Source of the DNA: Aquificaceae bacterium
GTDB lineage: Bacteria; Aquificota; Aquificia; Aquificales; Aquificaceae
DNA: 64,000 nt
NCBI GenBank assembly: GCA_037481935.1
Contig: JBBFKQ010000008.1
Span: forward strand, 38,206-102,205
Reading direction: 5' to 3'
How positions within the stretch are numbered: the first letter of the stretch is position 1; each line of letters begins with the position of its first letter. Below, in pieces: positions 21,089 to 31,303 of this stretch. The position numbers were made by a program, and so were the translations under genes. Below the pieces are notes generated by a model. The model was given only the letters and a program-made list of their open reading frames with translations, ran no database searches and had not been told where the DNA came from.

Positions 21089-22430
21089 TGAGCTCGCTAA
21101 GCCTCTCCTTCATAACCCTGTAAGCTTCCTCCCTTACTATCTTGCTCACATCAATCCCTGAAAGAACCTCGCTGACCTTTTCCCTGAGGATTTGCTCCAG
21201 CTTTCTTTCAAGAACAGTAGACAGCTGTCTGCCTATTTCCTCTGGGCTCAGTATATGAGAAAGGGCAGAGTAGACCTTTTCCTGGGATAGCTCCTCTCTA
21301 ATCACTTCCCTTATAGCCATTGCAAGGCTTTCTGCCACATTCTCCATGTAAGGCATACTCTGGGAGACTGGAGCCTCTTCTGTAATGGCCACTTCTGGAG
21401 TTTTTTCTTCTTCTGGAGAGAGGGACATTTTCTCCTGCTCCCCTGTTTCTTCAAAACCCGCACCTATTATCTCTTCAAGCAGACTCATTATACTTCTATC
21501 CTCTTCCTGTAAGGTTGCAGGCTGAAGGTCTGTGGGCAGCCTTTCCTCAAGAAGAGGTGTCTCCTGCACTGCCTCCGCGGGGTACTCTGCAGGAGCTTCT
21601 TCCAGAAGCTCTGCAATCTTCTCCAGCGCCTTACTCAGTTCAGCTTCCCTTGCAAAGGTGAACTTCCTTTCAAGGGGAATGCTTCCCACATCTATGGTGA
21701 AGAGTTCATCAATAAGGAGAACATAAGGCTTTCTTGCCAGAAAATCATCCTTTGCCATGTCTGAGAGAGTTCTGTAGGCAAGCATTCCGGATATGGTGTC
21801 AAAGAGGATTATGTCCGCCTCCCTTGCCTTTTCAATGGCCTCCTTTACGTTCTTTGCCTCAACTATATCCACCCTATCCGAGAGAGCCTCTTTAATGTTG
21901 TTTATAAGGGATGTATCAAAGGAAACGAGAAGCAGTTTTTTTCTGGAAGTGCTCAGTTCCAGTTCCCTGAAGCCAAAAACTTCTTCCATACCCGCTTCTT
22001 GCGTTGCCCCTTTTTCTTCAAAGGATACCACACTCTCAGGAAGAAGCAGCGCTGCCTCTTCTTCTGATATAAGGCTTTCAGGTTTTTCCTCCCCCGCCTC
22101 TTCAAACAGGGCGGTGGGAATCTTCTCCACCGCCTCGTCTCTCATCACCTTTATCTTTCTTGGAGGCATTATGTTGTTCATGTCAACGGGGAAAAGGTCA
22201 TCCACAAGGACTATGTATTTTGAGTCTTTGAACTTCTGCCTGAACATGTTGTTTATGTCTTCTTCTGATATGGAGCCAGAAACCGCATCATATATCACCA
22301 CGTCCATGTAAGAGGAGACTGTGTTTATGGCCTCCTCACCATTTTTTACGTCCACCACGTTGTGTTCACCAAGGACCTCCCTAAGTCTGTTCACCAGGTT
22401 TTTATCAAAGGAGACTATAAGCACGTTCAT
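21081..22430 (-). CDS. Protein with two receiver-like domains and a helical C-terminus, function unknown
   Basis: 449 residues. Two homologous receiver-like segments are visible, ~1-115 (VLIVSFDKNLVNRLREVL, VVIYDAVSGS) and ~165-285 (LLVSFDTSLINNIKEAL, IILFDTISGM). Each has an Asp where the phosphorylated residue would be, but the N-terminal acidic pair is reduced to a single Asp (SFD). A long acidic linker (~290-370) leads to an amphipathic helical tail (~375-449). No output domain is recognisable. Last gene of the eno-to-21081 minus-strand run; it overlaps the membrane protein upstream by 4 nt, suggesting a joint role. Confidence 0.65.
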   Translation of the reverse strand: MNVLIVSFDKNLVNRLREVLGEHNVVDVKNGEEAINTVSSYMDVVIYDAVSGSISEEDINNMFRQKFKDSKYIVLVDDLFPVDMNNIMPPRKIKVMRDEAVEKIPTALFEEAGEEKPESLISEEEAALLLPESVVSFEEKGATQEAGMEEVFGFRELELSTSRKKLLLVSFDTSLINNIKEALSDRVDIVEAKNVKEAIEKAREADIILFDTISGMLAYRTLSDMAKDDFLARKPYVLLIDELFTIDVGSIPLERKFTFAREAELSKALEKIAELLEEAPAEYPAEAVQETPLLEERLPTDLQPATLQEEDRSIMSLLEEIIGAGFEETGEQEKMSLSPEEEKTPEVAITEEAPVSQSMPYMENVAESLAMAIREVIREELSQEKVYSALSHILSPEEIGRQLSTVLERKLEQILREKVSEVLSGIDVSKIVREEAYRVMKERLSELIT

Positions 22431-23041
22431 GACTTGCCCTCCATTCTCTTAATTATATCGTCCAGTATCTTCTTGGCTTCAGACAGACTCTCTCCGGGTA
22501 TAACTCCACTCATGGCAAAGGCCACTCTCAGAGCCTTCAGCCTCCTCGTGAGTTCCTCCTGCAGCATACTCCCCCCCCTTGTCTTTCTCTCCCTCTGTTC
22601 TGTTCCTCTAACTTCTCTGATTAACAGAGTCAACCCGGAAAGAAATACAATAGCACCTGAAAGGGAAATTCCAAGGGCAAAGGGTTTTTCAGTGAAAGTG
22701 TTCAGATACTCAGACAGAGAAACCCTCTTTGTGTAGGTGTATGCCAGGTTTCCGTCCCTGTTGTAGCTTGCCGCTATAAAATCATCTGCCTTCAGCGGTC
22801 CTATGGCGTTGTCTGTTGTAATAACCCTGCCTGTTGCCGTCCTGAGGATAAAGACATTTTCATCTGCTCTGTTTAGCTTTATGAGCGTATCTCCAGAATA
22901 AAGATGATGGATGAATTGAGCCATATTGTGGCTTACCCTTGAGAGCTTCGTGTTTGCGTATATTTCAAAGGCTATCCACTGCCCAGCGAGGAAAAGTATG
23001 ACCCCAAGCACCATAAGGATAGGGGCAAAGGCTCTGTTCAT
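22427..23041 (-). CDS. Small bitopic membrane protein of unknown function
   Basis: 204 residues with a hydrophobic segment near the N-terminus (~8-28) and a second at ~130-150, enclosing an extracytoplasmic region of ~100 residues, then a charged cytoplasmic tail. This topology resembles a sensor without a kinase. I recognise no family. It has a good Shine-Dalgarno (GGGAGG) and sits between pmbA and the receiver-like protein, with which it overlaps by 4 nt. A membrane sensor/receiver partnership is possible but is inference. Confidence 0.6.
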   Translation of the reverse strand: MNRAFAPILMVLGVILFLAGQWIAFEIYANTKLSRVSHNMAQFIHHLYSGDTLIKLNRADENVFILRTATGRVITTDNAIGPLKADDFIAASYNRDGNLAYTYTKRVSLSEYLNTFTEKPFALGISLSGAIVFLSGLTLLIREVRGTEQRERKTRGGSMLQEELTRRLKALRVAFAMSGVIPGESLSEAKKILDDIIKRMEGKS

Positions 23042-23042
23042 G

Positions 23043-24359
23043 TCAACCTCCCACAGTTATGTTTTCAATAAGGAGGGAAGGTGAGCCCACGTTCCCGTAG
23101 AACTTCAGGTCGCTGCCCACATCCACCACTGAGCTCCATATGTCCCTTATGTTTCCTCCTATAACAACCCCCCTCACGCTTTTTTGCCTCCTTCCTTCCC
23201 TGTATATTATACCAGAAGCACCAAGGGAGAAGTCTCCAGATACGGGGTCAACAGTATGCAGGCCCATGAGGTCTGTGATAAGGAAAACATCCCCCTGTAG
23301 GAGCTCCTGCAGGCTTTTTTCTCCCGGCTTTATAAAGAGATTTGTTATTCCTGAAAGCGGCAGACTTCTAAAGCCCTCTCTCACCGAGTTACCAGTGGGT
23401 TCAGCCTTTGACTTGAGGGCAGTGTATGTGCTGTGGAGAAAGCCTCTGAATACGCCCTCTTCCACCACCGCCTTTTTACGCATGGGATAACCCTCTGCAT
23501 CCACAGGAAGGCTCATAAAACCACCTTTTAGAGTGCCGTCGTCAAGGATGGTAAGCTTTTGAGAGAAGACCCCTTCCCCTTCCTTCCCCTTCAGGAAGGT
23601 TTTACCCTTTACCAGCGTTTCACCAAGGAATATGGGGCTGAAGGCTTCAAGTATCATGGCGGATGCCTCTCTGAAGAAAACCGCTGGCACTTTCGTGGTT
23701 CCTATTTCTGAGGGCTTGAGGGTTGCCGTCGCCTTGAAGACCACATCCTCCACTACACTGTCAAAAGGCAGGTCAGCAAGAGCTCTTGCACCGGAAAACT
23801 CGTAAGATATGGAGGAGTCTCCATCTTCCTCCGCAAGCACTGCCATCATGAGGGTGTACCATGTGCCCCTGTAGTGGTAATAAAGACCGCAGGAGCTCAA
23901 GCAAAGAACCTCAAGCTCATTTTCTTTGAGGCTGACCTTCCTTACGCCCCTGACCCTTCCATCAAGCTCCTTTGCCCTCCTTTCCAGGTCTATTATAAGC
24001 TCTATCTTCTCCTCAATAGGCCGTTTCAAGCCCTCCTCGTCATAGAAGGTTTTCAGCTCTCCGTGAGTCCCGCATGCACCCAGAGCAAAGCCCTCGTCCT
24101 CAGGGGTTATATCACACACCTGCATGGCCACCTTTGCACACTCCTTTACAGATGCTTCCTCAAGGTCTGTGGTGTATGAAAAGCCCATCCTTTTCCCCCT
24201 TAGAACCCTTATACCCACTCCCGCCTCTTCAGCCCTCAGTAGATTTTCAAGCTTTTCTTCAGCGCTTTCCAGGGTTATCTTTTTTCTCCGCTCCATGTAA
24301 ACTTCATAATCATAGCCTGAGGGTATGACCTCTTCTATCCAGTTCTTAATCTTTTCCAT
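23043..24359 (-). CDS. pmbA: TldD/PmbA-family metalloprotease-like protein
   Basis: 438 residues from the ATG at 24359 (a TTG two codons upstream is less likely). The N-terminal TldD/PmbA domain has GVGIRVLRGKRMGFSYT and LEEASVKECAKVA. The C-terminal domain has the Gly/Asp-rich VDPVSGDFSLGASG and VVIGGNIRDI typical of PmbA. In E. coli the TldD-TldE pair cleaves modified peptides and antitoxins. No tldD partner is in the window. PmbA-type proteins lack the HExxH zinc motif, and I see none here. Confidence 0.88.
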   Translation of the reverse strand: MEKIKNWIEEVIPSGYDYEVYMERRKKITLESAEEKLENLLRAEEAGVGIRVLRGKRMGFSYTTDLEEASVKECAKVAMQVCDITPEDEGFALGACGTHGELKTFYDEEGLKRPIEEKIELIIDLERRAKELDGRVRGVRKVSLKENELEVLCLSSCGLYYHYRGTWYTLMMAVLAEEDGDSSISYEFSGARALADLPFDSVVEDVVFKATATLKPSEIGTTKVPAVFFREASAMILEAFSPIFLGETLVKGKTFLKGKEGEGVFSQKLTILDDGTLKGGFMSLPVDAEGYPMRKKAVVEEGVFRGFLHSTYTALKSKAEPTGNSVREGFRSLPLSGITNLFIKPGEKSLQELLQGDVFLITDLMGLHTVDPVSGDFSLGASGIIYREGRRQKSVRGVVIGGNIRDIWSSVVDVGSDLKFYGNVGSPSLLIENITVGG

Positions 24360-24361
24360 GC

Positions 24362-25108
24362 TCAAAATTTTAAAAGAAACAGGTAAACCGGTGCTGTGAA
24401 AAGAAGGGAATCAAACCTGTCGGTAAATCCACCATGTTCTCCAAGAAGGTTTGAAAAATCCTTTATACCGACCTGTCTTTTTATAAAACTCTTGAAGAGG
24501 TCTCCCATAAGGGCTATCACTACAAGAAAAGGAGACCACAGAACTCCCCTGAATCCATGAAAGAAAAGCATGGTAAGAGTCCCGGCAATCGCACCACCTG
24601 CAAAACCTTCCCATGTTTTCTTAGGAGATAGTCTGGGAGAAAGAGGCCTTCTGCCAAGGCTCTTGCCCACGTAGTAGGAAAATATGTCTACAGCCCAGAC
24701 AAAAATCAGAAGCTTTATGAGAGCATGGGTATCCTCCGTTTTCAGTTTTAGCAGGAAAAAGGGAAGTAGCCCGGCATACAGGCAGATTAGAAGGGATTTT
24801 AGAAAGCTATCCATGGACCATGGCTTCCACCCTGCATAGAGGGAAAATAGCAGGGCAGAGACGAAACCAAGCTCAATAGAAAGGGAACCTACGAGGAAGG
24901 TAAGAGGTGCCAGGTAGAAGAACTTAAACCCAACAGCCCTTGAGACTTCATTGCTTATGAGAAAGGAAAGGGCAAGGATACCTGCGTAGAAAACAGGATA
25001 GGGAGAAAGGCTGACCACTATGGCCAGAAGACCTACCAGTATACCTATAAACTCTCTACTTTTAAAGAAGTGCTCCAAATCTTCTCTCCCTCTTTGAAAA
25101 ATCTCCAA
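24362..25108 (-). CDS. cdsA: Phosphatidate cytidylyltransferase
   Basis: 248 residues with about seven hydrophobic helices. It makes CDP-diacylglycerol from CTP and phosphatidate for phospholipid synthesis. The family signature appears near the C-terminus as GLFKS-type DLFKSFIKRQVGIKDF with LGEHGGFTDRFDSLLF, plus RPLSPRLSPKKTWEG. Its start lies inside uppS (47-bp overlap), the usual uppS-cdsA order. Confidence 0.95.
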   Translation of the reverse strand: MEIFQRGREDLEHFFKSREFIGILVGLLAIVVSLSPYPVFYAGILALSFLISNEVSRAVGFKFFYLAPLTFLVGSLSIELGFVSALLFSLYAGWKPWSMDSFLKSLLICLYAGLLPFFLLKLKTEDTHALIKLLIFVWAVDIFSYYVGKSLGRRPLSPRLSPKKTWEGFAGGAIAGTLTMLFFHGFRGVLWSPFLVVIALMGDLFKSFIKRQVGIKDFSNLLGEHGGFTDRFDSLLFTAPVYLFLLKF

Positions 25109-25742
25109 GGGCTCTCATGAGTTCCTCTTTCCGAAAGTCTGGCCAGTAAGTATCTGTAAAATAAAGCTCCGTGTATGCAAGATGCCAGAGGAGAAAGTTG
25201 GATATTCTTTTCTCTCCACCCGTTCTTATTAGAAGGTCTGGGTCTGGAACATGGGGCAGGTCTGAAAGTAATTTAAAGCTCTTTTCCGTGGGTTCTAAAC
25301 CCATATCCATGACTTTTTTTAATGTCCTGAGTATCTCATCCCTGCCTCCATAGTCAAGGGCAAGAAATACATGAAGCTTCTCCTCTGCTGGCCTCAGCCT
25401 TTCAACCCTTTCCATTTCCTTCAGAAGACTGAGTGGCAACCTGTCCCGTCTTCCTATAAAGGAAACCCTTATGCCTTTTTCAAAGAGCAACTGGGTTTTT
25501 TCTCTGAGATATCCTTCAAGAAGTCTCATAAGACCCTTTACTTCAATCTCTGGCCTTTTCCAGTTTTCTGTGGAAAAGGTAAAGAGGGTGAGCCATCTTA
25601 TACCCAGTTCCATACACGCGTCCACAAGCTCTTCTGCTCTCTTTACACCCTCGTAGTGGCCGGCTATTCTCGGCAGCCCCCTTTCCCTCGCCCATCTTCC
25701 GTTTCCGTCCATTATAACCGCCAGATGCCTTGGTATCCTCAT
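25062..25742 (-). CDS. uppS: Undecaprenyl diphosphate synthase
   Basis: 226 residues from the ATG at 25742, which directly follows the upstream stop and has GGAAGG as Shine-Dalgarno; a TTG four codons upstream is the alternative. A cis-prenyltransferase that makes the C55 carrier lipid for peptidoglycan and LPS. Seen: HLAVIMDGNGRWARERGLPR (catalytic Asp), LTLFTFSTENWKRP, ALDYGGRDEI and PDLLIRTGGEKRISNFLLW. Confidence 0.97.
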   Translation of the reverse strand: MRIPRHLAVIMDGNGRWARERGLPRIAGHYEGVKRAEELVDACMELGIRWLTLFTFSTENWKRPEIEVKGLMRLLEGYLREKTQLLFEKGIRVSFIGRRDRLPLSLLKEMERVERLRPAEEKLHVFLALDYGGRDEILRTLKKVMDMGLEPTEKSFKLLSDLPHVPDPDLLIRTGGEKRISNFLLWHLAYTELYFTDTYWPDFRKEELMRALGDFSKRERRFGALL

Positions 25743-25743
25743 G

Positions 25744-26490
25744 CTACCTTCCAAGCTTTGTCTTTGCCGTTGCAGCTTCCTCAGAGAGTGGATAATCTCT
25801 TATTATGGCCTCATAGTATTCCCTTGCCTTCTGACCTTCACCCCTCTGCTCGTAAAGCCTTGCCAGCTGAAGGAGGGCAGAGGGTGCCTTGTTGCAGTCC
25901 ACCATCTCCTTTCTCTGACACCTTTCCACCAGGGTGAGCCAGACAGCCTCAGCCTTGTTTAATTCTCCCAGGTCTCTATAAACAACCCCAAGCCACAGAT
26001 ATGCGTTGTCGGTAAGTGGCGTTCCGGGATACTTCTTTATAAACTCTATAAGCCTGTCTCTTGCCTGATTTAGCTGTCTCAGGTTATAGAGCCTTATGGC
26101 CTCCTCGTAATCCTTCTGATATTCCTCCGATGCCTGCTGAGGGACGTTCTGGGAAGTTCTTGAAACTTCAGGTGTTCTTTCGGATGGGTTCTGAGTGGGC
26201 GGCGCTTCCTTTACCGGCTCTGGCAGTCTTGTTGCCTGACCTGCGCTCTGTCTTTCAATCCTGAGTCTTTCCAGTTCAAGCCTTGTTCTTGCAAGGTTCT
26301 CAGAAAGTGTATCAACCCTGGCTTCAGTTCTCAGGTTCCTTTCCTCCAGCGTCTTCTGCCTTTCCTCAAGCTGTGATATCCTGCCCTCAAGTCCAGAGAG
26401 TCTTCTGTCAAATTCTTCCTTAGTTATGCCTCCGCAAGATGCAAGAAATACTAAAGAGAACAATGACAGGAAACTCGGGATGCTTCTCAT
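25744..26490 (-). CDS. CpoB/YbgF-like periplasmic lipoprotein (coiled coil plus TPR)
   Basis: 248 residues. Lipoprotein signal with lipobox LASC (Cys19), a coiled coil at ~30-85 rich in Glu/Arg/Leu heptads, a linker, then tetratricopeptide repeats from ~130 (YEEAIRLYNLRQLNQAR, NAYLWLGVVYRDLGELNKAE, KAREYYEAIIRDYPLSE). This is the arrangement of the Tol-Pal accessory protein CpoB/YbgF, which coordinates outer-membrane constriction with peptidoglycan synthesis. No tol or pal genes are nearby, so the link rests on architecture alone. Confidence 0.78.
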   Translation of the reverse strand: MRSIPSFLSLFSLVFLASCGGITKEEFDRRLSGLEGRISQLEERQKTLEERNLRTEARVDTLSENLARTRLELERLRIERQSAGQATRLPEPVKEAPPTQNPSERTPEVSRTSQNVPQQASEEYQKDYEEAIRLYNLRQLNQARDRLIEFIKKYPGTPLTDNAYLWLGVVYRDLGELNKAEAVWLTLVERCQRKEMVDCNKAPSALLQLARLYEQRGEGQKAREYYEAIIRDYPLSEEAATAKTKLGR

Positions 26491-26499
26491 GGTTCTTAA

Positions 26500-26505
26500 A
26501 TTATA
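26500..26505 (-). promoter_or_regulatory. TG-extended -10 of the CpoB-like gene
   Basis: TGG-TATAAT on the minus strand, 9 nt before the ATG at 26490. This would give an internal promoter in the eno run. Confidence 0.45.
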
Positions 26506-26508
26506 CCA

Positions 26509-28077
<1,569 letters not shown>

Positions 28078-28084
28078 GCACAGC

Positions 28085-29578
28085 CTACTCTATTTCCCCA
28101 TACTCTATCCTTGCTATAAACCTGACCCAGGCTAAGGGGTTGAGGGTAAATTCTGCAGAAAGGCCTATCAGGAGGGTAAGTATTCCAGTTATTAGAGGAG
28201 GAACGAGCATCATAAGACCTACTTCAAACCTTCTGAGTCTTTTTTCCTTCAACTTTACCTCACCAAACCATGCTCTGAAGGCTATGGGGATTAGGTAAAG
28301 AACGCTCAGAAAGGAGCTGAGATACAGCACATACACCGCCCATTCCTGTCCTGCAAACCTCGCTCCCTCTTCCAGGTATTTCTTGGTAAGATAGCCGGCT
28401 GTAAGGGGGACACCTATAAGCCCCAGGGAGGCCAATGTAAAAGCAAGGGTGGTAAGGGGCATCCTTCTACCCACACCATTTACTTCTTCAACTCTGTGAA
28501 TCCCGTAAGCCTCTGAATAATTTCCTACGCACATGAAGAGGGTTATCTTCATGATGCCATGGTTTACAAGATGCAGAAGAGCTCCCATGGTGGCCACAGG
28601 TCCGGGTATGAGTATGCCAAGGATTATGTAAGACAGATGGCTTATGGTGGAATAGGCAAGCCTCTTCTTTAATTCACTCTGGAAAACCGCCATCAGAGAG
28701 CCGAAGGCTATGGTGAAGCCTGCAAGGTATGCAAGGAACTGCCATAGATTCATAGACTGCACCAGCTGGACGCCGTAGAGGTCATAGACGAGCCTCACAA
28801 CGCCGAAGGCGCCAGCCTTTACAACTGCCACCGCATGCAGAAGGGCGCTCACTGGGGCTGGTGCAACCATGGCCCTGGTGAGCCATCCATGAAGGGGAAA
28901 GACTGCAGCCTTTACTGCCATCCCAAAGAAGAGCCCGTAGAAGAGCAACACGGCAGGCTGTGGGTGTTCTTTAGCCCAGGCTCTCAAGTGGGGATTACCG
29001 CCCACATGAAAATCACCATTGCCCACAGCTATGTAAAGGAAAACAAGACATACGAGAAAAAGTGTTCCCCCAGAGACTGTATACAGGAGGTAGAAACCTC
29101 CTGCTTTGAGAGCCTTTTCTGTGCCTCTGTGAACCACGAGGGGATAGGTGCTGAGCGTAAGAAGCTCATAAAAGAGGAAAAAGGTAAACATGTTGCCCGC
29201 AAGGGCAATGCCCATGGTGGAAGTGACTGCAAGATTGAAGAAAGTGAAAAACCTCCTGCGGTTGGGCGAACCCTCAAGATAGCCCACCGCATAAAGGGTT
29301 GTCAGAAGCCACAGGAAAGAGGAAAGGCTCACAAAAAGAAGCCCGAGGGGGTCAATTTTGAGATAAAAGTCAGCAAAAGAAACCATGGGGTAGCTTATCT
29401 CAAAGACCCTGCCATTGTAGACTGCCCAGAGAAGATATCCTATCACAAGGAGCTTATATGACGCAGCGCCTATGTTTACCAGAGTTCTCAGCGTATACCA
29501 TTCCTCCTTGAGGAAGGCTATTATGAGGCTTGCCACAAAGGAGCTGAAAAGCAGGCTGAGCACCATAAACTGGTCCAT
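28085..29578 (-). CDS. Second MrpD/NuoL-M-like proton-translocating subunit
   Basis: 497 residues from the ATG at 29578 (GGAAGG Shine-Dalgarno), with about 14 hydrophobic helices. It carries the antiporter-family hallmarks: Glu in the TM5-like FYELLTLSTYPLV and Lys residues in AVKAAVFPLHGWL and HAVAVVKAGAFG. It belongs to the complex I/Mrp/membrane-bound hydrogenase antiporter superfamily. As the last gene of the Mnh-type operon it is a second large subunit beside the MnhD-like protein. No hydrogenase or Nuo gene adjoins. Confidence 0.88.
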   Translation of the reverse strand: MDQFMVLSLLFSSFVASLIIAFLKEEWYTLRTLVNIGAASYKLLVIGYLLWAVYNGRVFEISYPMVSFADFYLKIDPLGLLFVSLSSFLWLLTTLYAVGYLEGSPNRRRFFTFFNLAVTSTMGIALAGNMFTFFLFYELLTLSTYPLVVHRGTEKALKAGGFYLLYTVSGGTLFLVCLVFLYIAVGNGDFHVGGNPHLRAWAKEHPQPAVLLFYGLFFGMAVKAAVFPLHGWLTRAMVAPAPVSALLHAVAVVKAGAFGVVRLVYDLYGVQLVQSMNLWQFLAYLAGFTIAFGSLMAVFQSELKKRLAYSTISHLSYIILGILIPGPVATMGALLHLVNHGIMKITLFMCVGNYSEAYGIHRVEEVNGVGRRMPLTTLAFTLASLGLIGVPLTAGYLTKKYLEEGARFAGQEWAVYVLYLSSFLSVLYLIPIAFRAWFGEVKLKEKRLRRFEVGLMMLVPPLITGILTLLIGLSAEFTLNPLAWVRFIARIEYGEIE

Positions 29579-29579
29579 G

Positions 29580-31028
29580 TCAGTCCTTCCCTGCAATGCC
29601 CTGAAGTAAAAAGCCCGAGACCAGGCCTATGGAGAAGGCTACAAATCCCAGGATAAAGGCTGAGAGTTCCATGAGGCGGGGAATGGGCTGGTCATACAGC
29701 TTTTTTGGGTGAGAGGAAAAGCTCTCCTTCCATATGGGGTAAACATACATGGCTGCAAGCAAACTTCCAATAAGGAATATAACACCCTGAAATACAAAGC
29801 CTGTCTGTATTGAAGCTTTTAGAAGCAAAAACTTGGCCACGAAGCCTCCACTCAGAGGCAGACCTATGAGGGTTGCTCCGGAAAAGAAGAGGGCAAAGAA
29901 GGTAAAGGGGTGGCTGTGGGCAAAGCCAGGCATGTAGGAGAGTTCATCCCTCCTTGCCACATATATGGCGTTTCCTGAAGAGAGAAACATGCTTGCCTTT
30001 GCAAGGGCATGAGATAGAGCTTGAAGAGCAAAACCTTCCAGGACCATGGTCTTTACATGGAGGACTTGAGCCTGATAGTATATGGGGACCATCAGGAAAA
30101 GGTAACCCATCTGTGCCACGGTGGAATAAGCCAGGAGCATCTTTATGGTTTTCTGCCTTATGGCGTAATAGGAACCTAAGACCACGGCGAGAGCACCGAG
30201 GGTGCCCAGAACCCAGCTAAGGTATTCAAGGCTCTTATTCTCCGGGAATACCTCAAGCCACAGCCTGAGTATGAGGTAGGCTGGGGGCTTTACTACCAGC
30301 CCCGAAAGAAGTGCACTGGCGGGTGCCACCGTGCTTGAATGGGCTGGGGGGAGCCAGAAGTGAAAAGGAAAGAGGGCGGCCTTTATGGCAAGGGCTATGC
30401 TCAGAGGGAAGAGGGTGTAGATGAATTCCTCAGTGCCCGTAAGCCTTTCTGACAGAAGGTTCATACTCAGAGTCCCGTAGCTTGCATAGAGCATTGCCAC
30501 GCCAAAGAGGTAGAACATAGAGGCAAGCAGGGAAAGAATCAGGTAATTAACCGCCGCCTTTATGGCCTTTCTATAACCCGGGAGGGCAACGAGCACCACC
30601 GCGGTAAGGGAGAGAACTTCAAGGGCTACATAGAGGTTAAAAAGGTCCTCAGAAAGAAAAAAGGCATTCAGGCCTGCCCAGAGAAAAAAGAAGAAGAACC
30701 AGAAAAACCTTCCTTCTCTTTCATATCCACCTTTGAAAAAACTTATGGCATATACGCTCACAGAAAAACTCACAAGGGCAGTCATAAGAAGGAAAAAACC
30801 CGTAAGACCGTCAAGCCGAAGACCTATACCCAGAGGAGCAACCCAGCCGCCAATCCACTGATAGACTGGCTCCCCTCCTTTCAGGGTAAGGTGGAAGGCG
30901 TAAAGGGATGAAAACAGGGACAGCACACTGAAGCCCAGCGCAATGTAGGACCTGAACAGACCCAGAAGGGACAGCATGGAGCCTGTAAGAGGAACAACTA
31001 TCAGATACGCAAGGTCAAAGCCTACCAT
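29580..31028 (-). CDS. mnhD: MnhD/MrpD-like antiporter subunit
   Basis: 482 residues from the ATG at 31028, which overlaps the mnhC stop and has GAGGAGG upstream. About 14 membrane helices; the conserved Glu lies in LYVALEVLSLTAV and Lys residues in LAIKAALFPFHFWLPPAH and LVVKPPAYL. It belongs to the MrpD/NuoM/N family, which drives Na+(K+)/H+ exchange in Mrp complexes. Its position after mnhC fits the canonical C-D order. Confidence 0.9.
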   Translation of the reverse strand: MVGFDLAYLIVVPLTGSMLSLLGLFRSYIALGFSVLSLFSSLYAFHLTLKGGEPVYQWIGGWVAPLGIGLRLDGLTGFFLLMTALVSFSVSVYAISFFKGGYEREGRFFWFFFFFLWAGLNAFFLSEDLFNLYVALEVLSLTAVVLVALPGYRKAIKAAVNYLILSLLASMFYLFGVAMLYASYGTLSMNLLSERLTGTEEFIYTLFPLSIALAIKAALFPFHFWLPPAHSSTVAPASALLSGLVVKPPAYLILRLWLEVFPENKSLEYLSWVLGTLGALAVVLGSYYAIRQKTIKMLLAYSTVAQMGYLFLMVPIYYQAQVLHVKTMVLEGFALQALSHALAKASMFLSSGNAIYVARRDELSYMPGFAHSHPFTFFALFFSGATLIGLPLSGGFVAKFLLLKASIQTGFVFQGVIFLIGSLLAAMYVYPIWKESFSSHPKKLYDQPIPRLMELSAFILGFVAFSIGLVSGFLLQGIAGKD

Positions 31029-31303
31029 CACTCCTCCTCATCTCTGCTCATACGCAGAAGCAGAGAGACAGCAAGGGCTGTGGCGCTTACTGCAACCACT
31101 ATGCCCGTAAGCACGAGGGCATGAGGGACAGGGTCAGGATTTCCCCCTGGCACCCTTTTGGCCGTGCTTATGAAGAAAAGAAATACGCCAGAGCCAAGTA
31201 TGTTAACCGTGATTAGACGTTTTGCATTGTTCTCTGCCGTGAGGAAATAGTAGGTGCTTACCAGAATAAGAATCAGGGAAAGGAGGTAATAAAAGTCAGT
31301 CAT
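31028..31303 (-). CDS. mnhC: MnhC/MrpC (NuoK-like) subunit
   Basis: 91 residues from the ATG at 31303, supported by GGGGAGG just upstream and a 4-nt overlap with the preceding stop; a longer in-frame start at 31351 would add a Cys-rich stretch unlike the family. Three helices with the NuoK/MrpC signature: AKRLITVNILGSGVFLF, then DPVPHALVLTGIVVAVSATA. Confidence 0.9.
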   Translation of the reverse strand: MTDFYYLLSLILILVSTYYFLTAENNAKRLITVNILGSGVFLFFISTAKRVPGGNPDPVPHALVLTGIVVAVSATALAVSLLLRMSRDEEE

